This document shows, in pieces, positions 26,617-36,659 of a DNA stretch of 64,000 nt. Location: assembly GCF_947496775.1 (NCBI RefSeq), contig NZ_CANMDU010000001.1:496001-560000 (forward strand), in the 5' to 3' direction. How positions within the stretch are numbered: the first letter of the stretch is position 1; each line of letters begins with the position of its first letter. This DNA is from an uncultured Maribacter sp. (GTDB lineage: Bacteria; Bacteroidota; Bacteroidia; Flavobacteriales; Flavobacteriaceae). Made by a program: the position numbers and the translations under genes. The notes beneath the pieces are model-generated. The model was not told where the DNA came from. It saw only the letters and a program-made list of their open reading frames with translations, and ran no database searches.

Positions 26617-28488
26617 CTAATTCTTTAACCACGCCTCTCTAAGTCTTACTATCTTATCAGAAGGTTTTTCTATGCTAGTTAGCTTAGTAACATTAAGCGA
26701 TGGCGTACCGACTTTTCCTTCTACAGAAATCTCCTCTCCGTTACGCTCTAAAATCATCTTAATAGGTGTTTCGGCTGTCCAACCAAAACTTTGCCCAATA
26801 ATAGGTCTAATAGACTCCAAGTTAATAGATGTTCCATTAATACTCTTAATAACATCTCCTCCTTGAATACCCAAATCTGTGAAAAAAGTACTTAAAGTAA
26901 TACCCTTACGAATAAAAATAGCATTATTATTCTTAGCATCCACATCAATAAAAGGCATTTCTCCTTCCAAAAAATATCCAGTCTGCTGCTCCTCTGTACT
27001 ATTTTCCAAACCAACTTTTGCCAAATAAACACTATAGTCTATAGGGGTACTCCCTATAACATGAGTATCAAATAAAATTCTTAACTCAGGATATGTCATC
27101 TCCACTATTTCATCTATTAACTTATCGTCCTCAAAAGGAGTAGAAACATCATACTTTTTAGATAGTTCTTTCATTAACCAAAGAATACCTTTTTCTCCAT
27201 CACTCAATTCTCTCAAAGTAATATCTAAAGCCATATTAATTAAAGTCCCTTTTTCATATACGTTGGCATAATTCTCTTCATACGGCTCTTCTAATATATT
27301 TTTACTCATGGTAGTAAAAGACATAGCATCATCATAACTCTTAGAATTATTTATTTTATCCATAATTCTTTTATAGAACTCATCTTCTGTAATTAATCCT
27401 TGTTGAATTTGAAAAAGATTAGCAAAATACTCTGTAGTACCCTCATACATCCATAAATGTTGCGACATCTTAGGGTCATTAAAATCAAAATACTGCACCT
27501 CTTTAGAATGTACATTTAAAGGTGTTACGATATGAAAAAATTCATGAGAAACCACATCTACCATAGCTTGTTCTAACCTTTCTTTTGGCATCGCCTCTGG
27601 CAAAACCACAACGGTAGATGTATGATGCTCTAAAGCCCCAAAGCCTCCTGCGTCTTTATTATCCATTTTAGACAAATACAAAAGAATATTATATTCCTTG
27701 GTTCCATCAATATCTCCTAAAAATGCTTTTTGAGCAGTCATCATTTTCTCCATCCGGTCTTTTAAACTTGCCGCTGTATAGACACCATTAGGAGAATAAA
27801 CGCTTAAATTAACAGTGATGTCATTTATCTGAAAGCTTTCTGTATTTGTTTTAGCATATAAGATTGGATTATCTATTACATCAAAATATCTAGCTGCTAC
27901 AAAAACCTCCCGAGTAGTATTAGATTCTGCACCATTCTTTAACATTAGAGAAGTTGTAGACTTTAACTTCTCATCCTTCGAAATTACCAACTCATAAGCA
28001 ACCTCTTTTAGTCCTTGAAAATAGCCCACAAATCCATGCAAGTTTAAAACAAAATTAGAATCCTTGGCTATATTAGTACCGGAAGGAGAAAATACAGCAT
28101 CCTCTACTTCACTTTCCGTATCGTAAGTATCATTTACAAAATAAGTAACCTTATCTAATTCAGTAGCATTACTAATAACCCATGTATTGGCATCAGTATG
28201 CGAAAATTCTAAATCTTTTCCGTTATAATCAATTGCTTTAAACCCTTCTACATACTTCCCATAATCATCTGTACTATATGTACCTGGAACGGTTTTAGGT
28301 ATAAAAAATGAAATAGTTTCAGATGATATCTTTCCTGGATTAACGCTAACTTGTACTTTATCATCCACTATATTTATCAAGTCAATACTAGTAACTATAG
28401 GAGTTCTAGTAGCCGATAAAATATTCTTTGTAGAACCACAATTATAAAAAAACACACTTAATGCAAAAACAAAAATAATTTTCTTCAT
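26617..28488 (-). CDS. M61 family metallopeptidase with PDZ domain, lipoprotein
   Basis: This 623-residue envelope protein has a signal peptide with lipobox FFYNC (Cys17). An N-terminal beta domain is followed by a gluzincin catalytic domain with HEFFH and the downstream glutamate in LWMYEGTTEYFANLF, the M61 (glycyl aminopeptidase) zinc site. A C-terminal PDZ-like domain has FTDLGIQGGDVIKSINGTSIN. It would hydrolyse peptides at the outer face of a membrane. It stands alone between convergent tsf and divergent pyrH, with its own terminator. Confidence 0.93.
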   Translation of the reverse strand: MKKIIFVFALSVFFYNCGSTKNILSATRTPIVTSIDLINIVDDKVQVSVNPGKISSETISFFIPKTVPGTYSTDDYGKYVEGFKAIDYNGKDLEFSHTDANTWVISNATELDKVTYFVNDTYDTESEVEDAVFSPSGTNIAKDSNFVLNLHGFVGYFQGLKEVAYELVISKDEKLKSTTSLMLKNGAESNTTREVFVAARYFDVIDNPILYAKTNTESFQINDITVNLSVYSPNGVYTAASLKDRMEKMMTAQKAFLGDIDGTKEYNILLYLSKMDNKDAGGFGALEHHTSTVVVLPEAMPKERLEQAMVDVVSHEFFHIVTPLNVHSKEVQYFDFNDPKMSQHLWMYEGTTEYFANLFQIQQGLITEDEFYKRIMDKINNSKSYDDAMSFTTMSKNILEEPYEENYANVYEKGTLINMALDITLRELSDGEKGILWLMKELSKKYDVSTPFEDDKLIDEIVEMTYPELRILFDTHVIGSTPIDYSVYLAKVGLENSTEEQQTGYFLEGEMPFIDVDAKNNNAIFIRKGITLSTFFTDLGIQGGDVIKSINGTSINLESIRPIIGQSFGWTAETPIKMILERNGEEISVEGKVGTPSLNVTKLTSIEKPSDKIVRLREAWLKN

Positions 28489-28645
28489 TTTAAAAATTTA
28501 ATTTAACTCTAATTAACCCTAAAAAACTGGTTATTTTTTATTGAAATACAAGAATATAAAAATTAAAAGAGTTCCCACTCTTTATTAAGAAATAATTATA
28601 GCTCATTTATACAGTACTGTAACGGGGATAGATAATTTTTTTGAT

Positions 28646-28653
28646 TATTTTTG
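28646..28653 (+). promoter_or_regulatory. -7 box for pyrH-frr
   Basis: TATTTTTG matches TAnnTTTG and lies 19 nt before the pyrH ATG. The predicted transcript has a very short leader of about 13 nt. No TTG was found at -33. Confidence 0.5.
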
Positions 28654-28672
28654 CCACAACTAATCATAAAAC

Positions 28673-29380
28673 ATGCAATACAAAAGAATACTTTTAAAAC
28701 TTAGTGGAGAAGCATTAATGGGTGAAAAGCAATACGGAATAGATTCTGAAAGGCTTTCTGAATATGCAGAAGAGATTAAACAAGTAGTAGCCAAAGGTAT
28801 TGAAGTTGCTATTGTAATTGGTGGAGGAAACATCTTTAGAGGACTTGCTGGTGCGGCAACAGGAATGGACCGCGTACAAGGAGATCATATGGGAATGCTT
28901 GCTACTGTAATTAACGGATTAGCTCTACAAAGTGCGTTAGAAATCAAAGAAGTACAAACAAGACTGCAGACAGCCATTAAAATCAACGAAGTAGCCGAAC
29001 CTTTTATTCGAAGAAAAGCAATGAGACATCTTGAAAAAGGGCGTGTCGTTATATTTGGAGGAGGAACAGGAAACCCTTATTTTACAACAGATTCTGCTGC
29101 TGTACTTAGAGCAATAGAAATTGAGGCTGATGTGATACTAAAAGGAACTCGCGTAGACGGTATTTATACATCCGATCCAGAGAAGGATAAAAATGCTACT
29201 AAATTTGATACTATTTCCTTTAAAGAGGTTTTAAATAAAGGCCTTAAAGTAATGGACACTACAGCCTTTACTTTAAGTCAAGAAAACGAATTACCTATCG
29301 TTGTTTTTGATATGAACAAAAAAGGTAACTTATTGAAAATTGTTGACGGACAAAATATTGGAACCGTTGTAAACCTGTAA
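28673..29380 (+). CDS. pyrH: UMP kinase
   Basis: This 235-residue amino-acid-kinase-fold enzyme phosphorylates UMP to UDP in pyrimidine synthesis. It shows the N-terminal [15 protein letters not shown], the glycine-rich [43 protein letters not shown] and [17 protein letters not shown]. The length and all nucleotide-binding motifs match the bacterial hexameric PyrH family. frr follows after 40 bp, the common pyrH-frr arrangement. Confidence 0.98.
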   Translation: MQYKRILLKLSGEALMGEKQYGIDSERLSEYAEEIKQVVAKGIEVAIVIGGGNIFRGLAGAATGMDRVQGDHMGMLATVINGLALQSALEIKEVQTRLQTAIKINEVAEPFIRRKAMRHLEKGRVVIFGGGTGNPYFTTDSAAVLRAIEIEADVILKGTRVDGIYTSDPEKDKNATKFDTISFKEVLNKGLKVMDTTAFTLSQENELPIVVFDMNKKGNLLKIVDGQNIGTVVNL

Positions 29381-29420
29381 TTTGGCTTTATTATTGTTAG
29401 ATATAATTAAAAAATAACTA

Positions 29421-29978
29421 ATGAACGAAGAAATACAATTTATACTAGACAGCACAAAAGAAAGCATGGATGCTGCCATGTTACATTTAGAAAAAGCATT
29501 TTTAAAAATACGTGCAGGTAAAGCTAGCCCGGCAATGCTAGCTAGTGTAATGGTAGACTATTATGGCTCACAAACCCCTTTAGGTCAAGTTGCAAATGTA
29601 AATACTCCAGACGCAAGAACCATTACAGTACAACCATGGGAGAAAAACATGCTTCAAGAAATTGAAAAAGCTATTATGATTGCAAATCTAGGATTTAACC
29701 CTATGAATAATGGCGATAGTATCATCATTAATGTTCCGCCATTAACTGAAGAAAGAAGAAAAGATTTAGCAAAACAAGCGAAAGCAGAGGCAGAAGATGC
29801 AAAAGTTAGTATTCGTTCGGCCAGACAAGATGCGAATAAAGAAATTAAAAATTTAGAAGGAGCTTCTGACGATTTAAAGAAAAATGCAGAAGCAGATGTT
29901 CAAGAATTAACAGATACTTTTACAAAAAAAACTGATAGTTTCTTAGCTTTAAAAGAAGCTGAAATTATGAAAGTATAA
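29421..29978 (+). CDS. frr: Ribosome recycling factor
   Basis: The 185-residue RRF splits post-termination ribosomes together with EF-G. Diagnostic segments are the helix FLKIRAGKASPAMLASVMVDYYG, then TPLGQVANVNTPDARTITVQPW, IMIANLGFNPMNNGDSIIINVPPLTEERRKDL and the long C-terminal helices. The length is the family norm. It follows pyrH and ends at a strong terminator. Confidence 0.98.
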   Translation: MNEEIQFILDSTKESMDAAMLHLEKAFLKIRAGKASPAMLASVMVDYYGSQTPLGQVANVNTPDARTITVQPWEKNMLQEIEKAIMIANLGFNPMNNGDSIIINVPPLTEERRKDLAKQAKAEAEDAKVSIRSARQDANKEIKNLEGASDDLKKNAEADVQELTDTFTKKTDSFLALKEAEIMKV

Positions 29979-29996
29979 CCTGTATTACGAATACAC

Positions 29997-30024
29997 AAAG
30001 CGGCTACTTTAGCCGCTTTTTTTG
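29997..30024 (+). terminator. Terminator of pyrH-frr
   Basis: The 10-bp stem AAAGCGGCTA/TAGCCGCTTT (29997-30006 and 30010-30019) has a 3-nt loop and is followed by TTTTTG. Confidence 0.94.
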
Positions 30025-30094
30025 TTTTTACAAACCGTATATTTTAAAAACAATATTTTGATTACGCTTTTTAGGAACACAACCTATCATTATT

Positions 30095-30102
30095 TACCTT
30101 TG
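30095..30102 (+). promoter_or_regulatory. -7 box for the MMPL transporter gene
   Basis: TACCTTTG matches TAnnTTTG, 44 nt before the ATG. The nearest upstream TTTTG (30056) is too far to be its -33 partner. Confidence 0.45.
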
Positions 30103-30146
30103 CAATCTTGCTTTATAATTGCATTTACAAATAGAAGCTTTACTTC

Positions 30147-32549
30147 ATGGTAGCAAAACTTACACAAGGATTTTGGGCTAAAACAGCTAATATAATTCTT
30201 AGAAACAGAATCTTAATTTTACTACTAATTGCTGCATTTACGGTATTCATGGGGATGCAATGGGAAAACATGCGTTTCTCTAACTCCCAAGCTAATTTAT
30301 TACCAGACGACCATCCTGTAAATTTAGAGTACAATTCCTTTTTAAAGCAATTCGGAGAAGAAGGCAACGCCGTAGTATTTGCTATAAAAGATAGTTCCTT
30401 TTTCTCCACGAAAAATTTTAATCGTTGGAATAAACTAAGCAAGCAACTAGGCGCATTTCCAGAAGTAGATTTTGTTTTATCCACAGACAACTTACAGGAA
30501 CTTAAAAAGGACACTACCCAACAAGCGTTTGTTATGGTTCCTTTAATAAAAAACAAGCCCCAAAACCAAGCCGAAGTAGATAGTATAAAAAACCACCTAT
30601 TTAACAACCTCCCATTTTACGAAAGTCTATTATTCAACAAAGAAACCGGTACCATGCGTACTGTAATGTACTTAGATAAAGACATTGTAAATACCTCGGT
30701 AAGAAAAGATTTTATCCTAAAAGATATGACACATCTTATCGAAAACTTTGAAGAAGAAACAGGATTAAACGTTCGTATTTCTGGAATGCCGTACATACGT
30801 ACTATGAATTCTCAAAATATTATAGATGAAATTGGAAAGTTTATATTAGCAGCTCTAGGAGTTACTTCTCTAATCTTTTTCTTCTTTTTCAGAAGCGTAC
30901 GAGCCACTATAATATCCATGTGCATAGTAATTATTGGGGTAATGTGGGCTTTTGGTATACTTGGACTTTTACAATATGAAATTACCGTATTAACTGCTTT
31001 AATTCCTCCTTTGATAATTGTTATTGGCATACCCAACTGTATATTTTTAATAAACAAATACCAACAAGAAGTAAAGAAACATGGCAACCAAGCATTATCT
31101 CTTCAGAGGGTAATTTCTAAAATTGGAAATGCTACTTTAATGACAAATATTACTACGGCTTCTGGTTTTGCTACTTTTATTATTACAGACAGTAAGTTAT
31201 TAAAAGAATTTGGTATTGTTGCTTCTATTAATATAATTGGAATATTTATACTATCCCTCCTTATAATTCCAATTATATACAGCTTTATGCCTTTACCAAA
31301 AACAAAGCATTTAAAGCATTTAAACAAAAAATGGATTGACGCTTTTGTTAATTGGACAGAAAGAATAGTGCGCCACAAAAGAATTGCAGTTTATATAACA
31401 TCTATTATATTACTTGTAGTTAGTATAATAGGAATTTACCAAATAGATATTTCCGGAAGCCCTATTGAAGATATGCCTAAAAAAGCAGAATTTTTTCAAG
31501 ATATACGTTTTTTTGAACAAGAGTTCGATGGCATAATGCCTGTCGAAATTGTAGTAGATACCAAGCGCCCTAAAGGAGTACTAAAACCTACCACACTTAA
31601 AAGAATGAATCGTTTAGGAGAAATCATTGAAGATATTCCCGAACTATCCAAACCGGTCTCAGTTGTAAACTTAGTTAAATATTCCAAGCAGGCATTTTAC
31701 AATGGCATCCCTAAATATTACCAATTACCCACTACGCAAGAAAACAACTTTATTATGGATGTTGCCCGAAAATCATCTGACAACGGAAATATGCTGAAAA
31801 GTTTTGTAGACAGTACAGGTCAAACTGCTAGAATTACCACTTTCATGAAAGACGTAAAAACTAGTCGCATGGAAGAAATTGAAATTAGACTAGAAGAACA
31901 TATTGCTAAAATTTTTCCTGAAGAAAGATACAATGTATACATGACAGGTAGCGCCCTATTATTCTTAAAGGGAACTAAATATTTAGTAAAAAACTTAATT
32001 ATGTCCCTTGCCCTTGCTATTGGTTTAATAGCATTATTTATGGCATATTTATTTCGTTCTTTCAGAATGATTGTAATTTCATTAATTCCTAATTTACTCC
32101 CACTTTTAGTAACCGCCGGCGTAATGGGTTATGTTGGGGTACCAATAAAACCATCTACAATATTAGTTTTTAGCATCGCTTTTGGTATTTCGGTCGATGA
32201 TACCATTCATTTTCTTGCCAAATACAGACAAGAGTTAATTGCAAATAAATGGCGTATTAAAAAATCTGTTTATGCAGCCCTAAGAGAAACTGGCGTAAGT
32301 ATGTTCTACACTTCCATTGTTCTTTTCTTTGGATTTTCTGTTTTTGTAATTTCGAATTTTGGAGGTACTGTAGCTCTAGGAGCTCTTGTTTCTGCCACTT
32401 TATTATTTGCTATGTTAGCAAATTTAATACTGCTACCTTCATTATTGCTTTCGCTAGAACGAAATATAGCTAATAAAGAGGTTCTTAAAAAGCCTCAAAT
32501 TGATATTCTTCCTAAAGAAGAACTAAATAGTAAAGACGCAAAAAAATAA
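30147..32549 (+). CDS. RND superfamily transporter, MMPL/HAE-like
   Basis: This 800-residue inner-membrane protein has the two-repeat RND layout. Each repeat has one membrane segment, a large periplasmic domain and five more segments (about 230-370 and 610-770). Motifs include GVTSLIFFFFFRSVRATIIS, IVIGIPNCIFLINKYQQE, and in repeat 2 FSIAFGISVDDTIHFLAKYRQE, which carries the conserved acidic pair of the proton relay. MMPL-type members export lipids or related hydrophobic compounds. No membrane-fusion or TolC partner is adjacent, so it probably acts alone. The substrate cannot be read from the sequence. Confidence 0.92.
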   Translation: MVAKLTQGFWAKTANIILRNRILILLLIAAFTVFMGMQWENMRFSNSQANLLPDDHPVNLEYNSFLKQFGEEGNAVVFAIKDSSFFSTKNFNRWNKLSKQLGAFPEVDFVLSTDNLQELKKDTTQQAFVMVPLIKNKPQNQAEVDSIKNHLFNNLPFYESLLFNKETGTMRTVMYLDKDIVNTSVRKDFILKDMTHLIENFEEETGLNVRISGMPYIRTMNSQNIIDEIGKFILAALGVTSLIFFFFFRSVRATIISMCIVIIGVMWAFGILGLLQYEITVLTALIPPLIIVIGIPNCIFLINKYQQEVKKHGNQALSLQRVISKIGNATLMTNITTASGFATFIITDSKLLKEFGIVASINIIGIFILSLLIIPIIYSFMPLPKTKHLKHLNKKWIDAFVNWTERIVRHKRIAVYITSIILLVVSIIGIYQIDISGSPIEDMPKKAEFFQDIRFFEQEFDGIMPVEIVVDTKRPKGVLKPTTLKRMNRLGEIIEDIPELSKPVSVVNLVKYSKQAFYNGIPKYYQLPTTQENNFIMDVARKSSDNGNMLKSFVDSTGQTARITTFMKDVKTSRMEEIEIRLEEHIAKIFPEERYNVYMTGSALLFLKGTKYLVKNLIMSLALAIGLIALFMAYLFRSFRMIVISLIPNLLPLLVTAGVMGYVGVPIKPSTILVFSIAFGISVDDTIHFLAKYRQELIANKWRIKKSVYAALRETGVSMFYTSIVLFFGFSVFVISNFGGTVALGALVSATLLFAMLANLILLPSLLLSLERNIANKEVLKKPQIDILPKEELNSKDAKK

Positions 32550-32597
32550 GTTCCTTTTAATACATTAAAGAAGACTAACATTTTTTATTAAAAAGGC

Positions 32598-32605
32598 TAT
32601 CTTTG
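32598..32605 (+). promoter_or_regulatory. -7 box for asnS
   Basis: TATCTTTG matches TAnnTTTG, 28 nt before the asnS ATG. No clear -33 partner is visible. Confidence 0.5.
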
Positions 32606-32633
32606 ATTTTTTAATATTTGATGCATTTTTAAT

Positions 32634-34067
32634 ATGAAGTCCACTAGTGTAAAAGAACTATTATCTGGAAAACATCTATTACAGGAAGTTACTGTAAATG
32701 GATGGGTAAAAACCTTTAGAAGCAAACGTTTTATAGCCCTTAATGACGGCTCTACCTTAAACAACTTACAATGTGTTGTAGATTTTGAAGAGCTAGACGA
32801 GAATCTCTTAAAACAAATTGCTACTGGTGCAGCTTTAAAAATTACGGGTACCTTGGTAGAAAGTCAAGGCCGTGGTCAAAGTGTAGAAATACAAACCAAA
32901 GACATCTACGTTCATGGTACAGCTGACCCTGAGACTTACCCAATTCAGCCTAAAAAGCATTCTTTAGAGTTTTTAAGAGAAAAAGCACATTTACGTATAA
33001 GAACTAACACTTTCGCTGCGGTAATGCGGGTGCGCTCTGCCTTATCTTTTGCAATACATCAATATTTTAGACAAAACGATTTCAACTATTTCCATGCTCC
33101 TATAATTACTGGTTCCGATGCCGAAGGGGCTGGTGAAATGTTTAGAGTAACTACTTTAGACCAAAAAAATCCTCCGCTAACAGAAGAAGGAGATGTTAAT
33201 CATAAAGAAGACTTTTTCGGAAAAGAGACCAATTTAACAGTATCTGGTCAATTAGAAGCAGAGGCATATGCAATGGCATTAGGAAAGGTATATACCTTTG
33301 GGCCTACTTTTAGAGCTGAAAATTCTAACACTTCGAGACATTTAGCCGAGTTCTGGATGATAGAACCAGAAGTAGCATTTAACGATTTAGACGCTAATAT
33401 GGATTTAGCAGAAGATTTCATTAAAGATGTTATTAATTACGTTTTAACGAACTGTTCAGAAGATCTTGAGTTTTTAGAAAAAAGGCTTTTAGACGAAGAA
33501 AAATCTAAACCGCAAGCAGAACGCAGTGAAATGCCACTTATAGAGAAACTGAAATTTGTTGCTGAAAACAATTTTAAAAGAGTTAGCTATACAGAAGCCA
33601 TTGACATATTAAGAAATAGCAAACCAAATAAAAAGAAGAAATTTAAATACCCAATAGATGCTTGGGGAGCAGATTTACAAAGTGAACATGAGCGCTACTT
33701 AGTAGAAAAACACTTTAAATGTCCGGTTATTCTATTTGATTATCCTGCCGATATTAAAGCATTTTACATGCGTTTAAATGAAGACGGAAAAACTGTTAGA
33801 GCTATGGATATTCTTTTTCCAGGTATCGGAGAAATTGTTGGTGGCTCCCAAAGAGAAGAGCGCTTAGATGTGCTATTAGAAAAAATTGCTGCCCTGGGTA
33901 TTGATGAAAAAGAGCTTTGGTGGTATTTAGATTTAAGAAAGTTTGGTAGCGCCGTGCACAGTGGTTTTGGATTAGGTTTTGAACGTCTAGTTCTCTTCGC
34001 TACTGGCATGGGTAATATAAGAGATGTAATTCCTTTCCCAAGAACACCTCAAAATGCGGAGTTTTAA
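32634..34067 (+). CDS. asnS: Asparaginyl-tRNA synthetase
   Basis: The 477-residue class IIb synthetase charges tRNA-Asn. The N-terminal OB-fold ([20 protein letters not shown]) binds the anticodon. The catalytic core has [17 protein letters not shown], motif 2 region [26 protein letters not shown] and motif 3 [22 protein letters not shown]. The NCSEDLEF insertion and the flavobacterial length of about 480 are normal. It lies 40 bp upstream of rpoN on the same strand and is possibly co-transcribed. Confidence 0.97.
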   Translation: MKSTSVKELLSGKHLLQEVTVNGWVKTFRSKRFIALNDGSTLNNLQCVVDFEELDENLLKQIATGAALKITGTLVESQGRGQSVEIQTKDIYVHGTADPETYPIQPKKHSLEFLREKAHLRIRTNTFAAVMRVRSALSFAIHQYFRQNDFNYFHAPIITGSDAEGAGEMFRVTTLDQKNPPLTEEGDVNHKEDFFGKETNLTVSGQLEAEAYAMALGKVYTFGPTFRAENSNTSRHLAEFWMIEPEVAFNDLDANMDLAEDFIKDVINYVLTNCSEDLEFLEKRLLDEEKSKPQAERSEMPLIEKLKFVAENNFKRVSYTEAIDILRNSKPNKKKKFKYPIDAWGADLQSEHERYLVEKHFKCPVILFDYPADIKAFYMRLNEDGKTVRAMDILFPGIGEIVGGSQREERLDVLLEKIAALGIDEKELWWYLDLRKFGSAVHSGFGLGFERLVLFATGMGNIRDVIPFPRTPQNAEF

Positions 34068-34107
34068 CGGGATTTACTTAACTTTATAATTAGTAGAAAG
34101 TAACCCT

Positions 34108-35562
34108 ATGCTTAAACAACATTTACAATTTAAATTATCTCAAAAATTATCGCCTCAACAAATTCAATTAATGAAGTTGATTCAATTGCCTACACAGGCC
34201 TTTGAACAGCGTCTTAAACAGGAGCTAGAAGAAAACCCTGCGTTAGAAGGTGGTAAAGAAGAAAAAGAAGCCTTAGGAGATGATTATGCCGATGTATATG
34301 AAGAAAGTGATAGCGAAACTATAACTGCAGAGGATATAAATATTGATGATTATCTAAGTGATGACGAAATTCCTGATTACAGAACTAAAACTAGTAATTA
34401 CAGTGCGGACGAAGATGAAAAAAGCGTACCATACGCCTCTGGGACTACTTTTAATCAGTTCTTATTAACGCAATTAAATACAGTTTACCTATCTGATGAA
34501 GAATGGGGGATTGCCGAATTTTTAGTTGGTAGTGTTGACGAGAGCGGATACATAAGACGGCCCATTACAGATATTTTAGATGACCTTGCTTTCACTCAAA
34601 ACATATACACCAATGAAGAAACCATATTAAAAGTTCTTCATATAGTTCAAGCACTAGACCCTCCTGGTGTTGCTGCAAGATCCTTGGAAGAATGTTTAAT
34701 TATTCAGTTAAAAAGAAAAGAAACTACTACGAGTATAGAACTTGCTATTACCATACTAGATAAATCGTTTGAACAATTCACTAAAAAACATTACAAAAAG
34801 CTAATAAACAAGCACAACATAACAGAAGATCAGCTAAAAGAAGCTATATCCGAAATAGAACGTTTAAATCCAAAACCAGGCGGTTCTTATGCCGGTAACA
34901 ATAGAATCGTGGAACATGTGGTTCCTGATTTTTCTATTAAAATTGCAGATGGAGAATTGGAACTCACATTAAATGGCAGAAACGCACCTGAACTTCATGT
35001 TAGTAGAGAGTACAGCAATATGTTACAGGGTTACAAAGATTCTAAAGAAAAATCTAAATCCCAGAAAGATACCGTTCAATTTATAAAGCAAAAACTAGAT
35101 GCCGCCAAATGGTTCATTGATGCCATTAGACAAAGGCAACAAACTTTGTTTATTACTATGAATGCCATAATGCAATATCAAAAAGAATACTTTTTATCTG
35201 GTGATGAGCGCAATCTTAGACCAATGATATTAAAAGATATTGCAGATGAAATTCATATGGATGTTTCTACAGTTTCGCGCGTTGCAAATAGCAAGTATGT
35301 AGATACACCCTACGGAACCAAACTAATAAAAGAATACTTCTCTGAATCCATGAAAAACGAGCAAGGAGAAGACGTTTCTACTAAAGAAATTAAAAAAATA
35401 TTAGAAACTGTTATCGCTGAGGAAACTAAGAAAAAACCACTTACAGATGATAAATTAGCAGCAATTTTAAAAGATAAAGGATATCCCATTGCCAGAAGAA
35501 CAGTAGCAAAATACAGAGAACAACTAAGTATTCCTGTTGCCAGACTACGTAAACAGATTTAA
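34108..35562 (+). CDS. rpoN: RNA polymerase sigma-54 factor
   Basis: The 484-residue sigma-54 has the glutamine/leucine-rich activator region I (LKFQLSQKLSPQQIQLMKLIQLPTQ-like segment, residues 6-30). An acidic region II follows, then the core-binding domain with ILHIVQALDPPGVAARSLEECL. The DNA-binding domain has the HTH MDVSTVSRVANSKYVDTPYG, and the RpoN box ARRTVAKYREQL sits near the C-terminus. It requires AAA+ activators, none of which is encoded here. The next gene overlaps its stop codon by one base (TAATG). Confidence 0.97.
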   Translation: MLKQHLQFKLSQKLSPQQIQLMKLIQLPTQAFEQRLKQELEENPALEGGKEEKEALGDDYADVYEESDSETITAEDINIDDYLSDDEIPDYRTKTSNYSADEDEKSVPYASGTTFNQFLLTQLNTVYLSDEEWGIAEFLVGSVDESGYIRRPITDILDDLAFTQNIYTNEETILKVLHIVQALDPPGVAARSLEECLIIQLKRKETTTSIELAITILDKSFEQFTKKHYKKLINKHNITEDQLKEAISEIERLNPKPGGSYAGNNRIVEHVVPDFSIKIADGELELTLNGRNAPELHVSREYSNMLQGYKDSKEKSKSQKDTVQFIKQKLDAAKWFIDAIRQRQQTLFITMNAIMQYQKEYFLSGDERNLRPMILKDIADEIHMDVSTVSRVANSKYVDTPYGTKLIKEYFSESMKNEQGEDVSTKEIKKILETVIAEETKKKPLTDDKLAAILKDKGYPIARRTVAKYREQLSIPVARLRKQI

Positions 35563-36167
35563 TGAAAAACTTTCAAGAGATAATTTCCTATATCTTTCAC
35601 CCATTATTCACCCCAATTATTGGAACATTATCTTATTTTGTATTAACTCCAAAATACAGCCCCATCACCCTACAGAGTGGAAACATTTTGCCCATATTTA
35701 TACTAACCATTATCATTCCCATTGTTTCCTATCTGATTCTTAGAAATATTGGAGTAGTTCATACCGTTTTTATGCCTACTTTACAAGAAAGAAAATATCC
35801 ATTATATATTAATATTGCGTTGCTTTTAATGGTTATTTACAAAGTAATACCGTACAATTACACAAGTGAACTATACTATTTCTTTATCGGTCTTGTTTGC
35901 GCATATTTTAGTTCCTTATTGCTTCTTTTTTTTAATTTCAAAAGCAGTATGCATCTAATAAGTATGGGCAGTCTTATTATGTACCTCATAAGCTTAAGTA
36001 TACATTTTGAAATAAATATAACTCTTGCTCTATGCTTTTTTACAGTGGCAACTGGTCTAGTAGCGTCTTCCAGACTTTATTTAAAAGCCCATAGCAAAGC
36101 AGAAATTTTCGTTGGCTTCATTGTTGGTGTTACCTCTCAACTACTGACTATCAAATTCTGGCTTTAA
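35562..36167 (+). CDS. Divergent PAP2-like integral membrane protein
   Basis: This 201-residue protein has about six membrane segments and no signal peptide. Its C-terminal SRLYLKAHSKAEIFVGF resembles PAP2 motif 3 (SRxxxxxHxxxD) with Glu in place of Asp. ERKYPLY and KSSMHLISM sit where motifs 1 and 2 would be, but their key residues are weak. I read it as a PAP2-fold relative; phosphatase activity is doubtful. It is translationally coupled to rpoN by a one-base overlap and ends 3 bp before the convergent exbD stop codon, with no terminator between. Confidence 0.65.
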   Translation: MKNFQEIISYIFHPLFTPIIGTLSYFVLTPKYSPITLQSGNILPIFILTIIIPIVSYLILRNIGVVHTVFMPTLQERKYPLYINIALLLMVIYKVIPYNYTSELYYFFIGLVCAYFSSLLLLFFNFKSSMHLISMGSLIMYLISLSIHFEINITLALCFFTVATGLVASSRLYLKAHSKAEIFVGFIVGVTSQLLTIKFWL

Positions 36168-36170
36168 GCT

Positions 36171-36647
36171 TTAATTAACTATTTCCTCCCCTTCATAAGT
36201 AATATAGTTTATCTTTAAAGCATTCACCTTTCTAAGTTCTTGCTTAATATCCGAAATTAGGCCCATATTGGCTTTTTTATCCACCTTTAAAGCCACTGTT
36301 ACAAACCCTCTTAAATGGCTTGGTTTTTTAGCTATTTCAGCCAAAACAAAAGGACCAACATCGGAAACATTTGCAAGCTTATCATTCAATTGAATTTTTG
36401 GCTCCTCTCCTACTATATGAACATAATTCTGAGTAGGCTTTCCAACATATATATAAACTATTCTATCTTTATGTTCCATTTTCTTTATCTCCGTGGCACT
36501 TGGTAATATATTTTCCACTTTTAAAGCTTCCTCTTTCATAACAGTAACAGTCATGAAAAAGAATAAAAGCATAAATACAATATCTGGCAAAGAAGCTGTG
36601 GAAATCTCTTGGGATTTAGCGACATTATTTTTTTTAAATTTAGACAT
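36171..36647 (-). CDS. ExbD/TolR-type protein, short form, second copy
   Basis: This 158-residue inner-membrane protein has one membrane segment, STASLPDIVFMLLFFFMTVT. Its conserved Asp22 is the proton-carrying residue of ExbD/TolR. A periplasmic domain follows with the KIQLNDKLANVSDVGPFVLAE segment. It is a close paralog of the ExbD at 38172-38648: the DIVFMLLFFFMTVTVMK region is identical, and the ADIKQELRKVNALKINY-like end matches. It would work with an ExbB ring to transmit proton motive force to TonB or another envelope machine. It lies 12 bp after the long-form ExbD. Confidence 0.92.
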   Translation of the reverse strand: MSKFKKNNVAKSQEISTASLPDIVFMLLFFFMTVTVMKEEALKVENILPSATEIKKMEHKDRIVYIYVGKPTQNYVHIVGEEPKIQLNDKLANVSDVGPFVLAEIAKKPSHLRGFVTVALKVDKKANMGLISDIKQELRKVNALKINYITYEGEEIVN

Positions 36648-36659
36648 AATATAAAGGAT

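Noticed and set aside
30056-30102. Full -33/-7 promoter for the MMPL gene using TTTTG at 30056
   Set aside because: The spacing to the -7 box is 34 nt, much longer than the 17-23 nt typical for Bacteroidetes.
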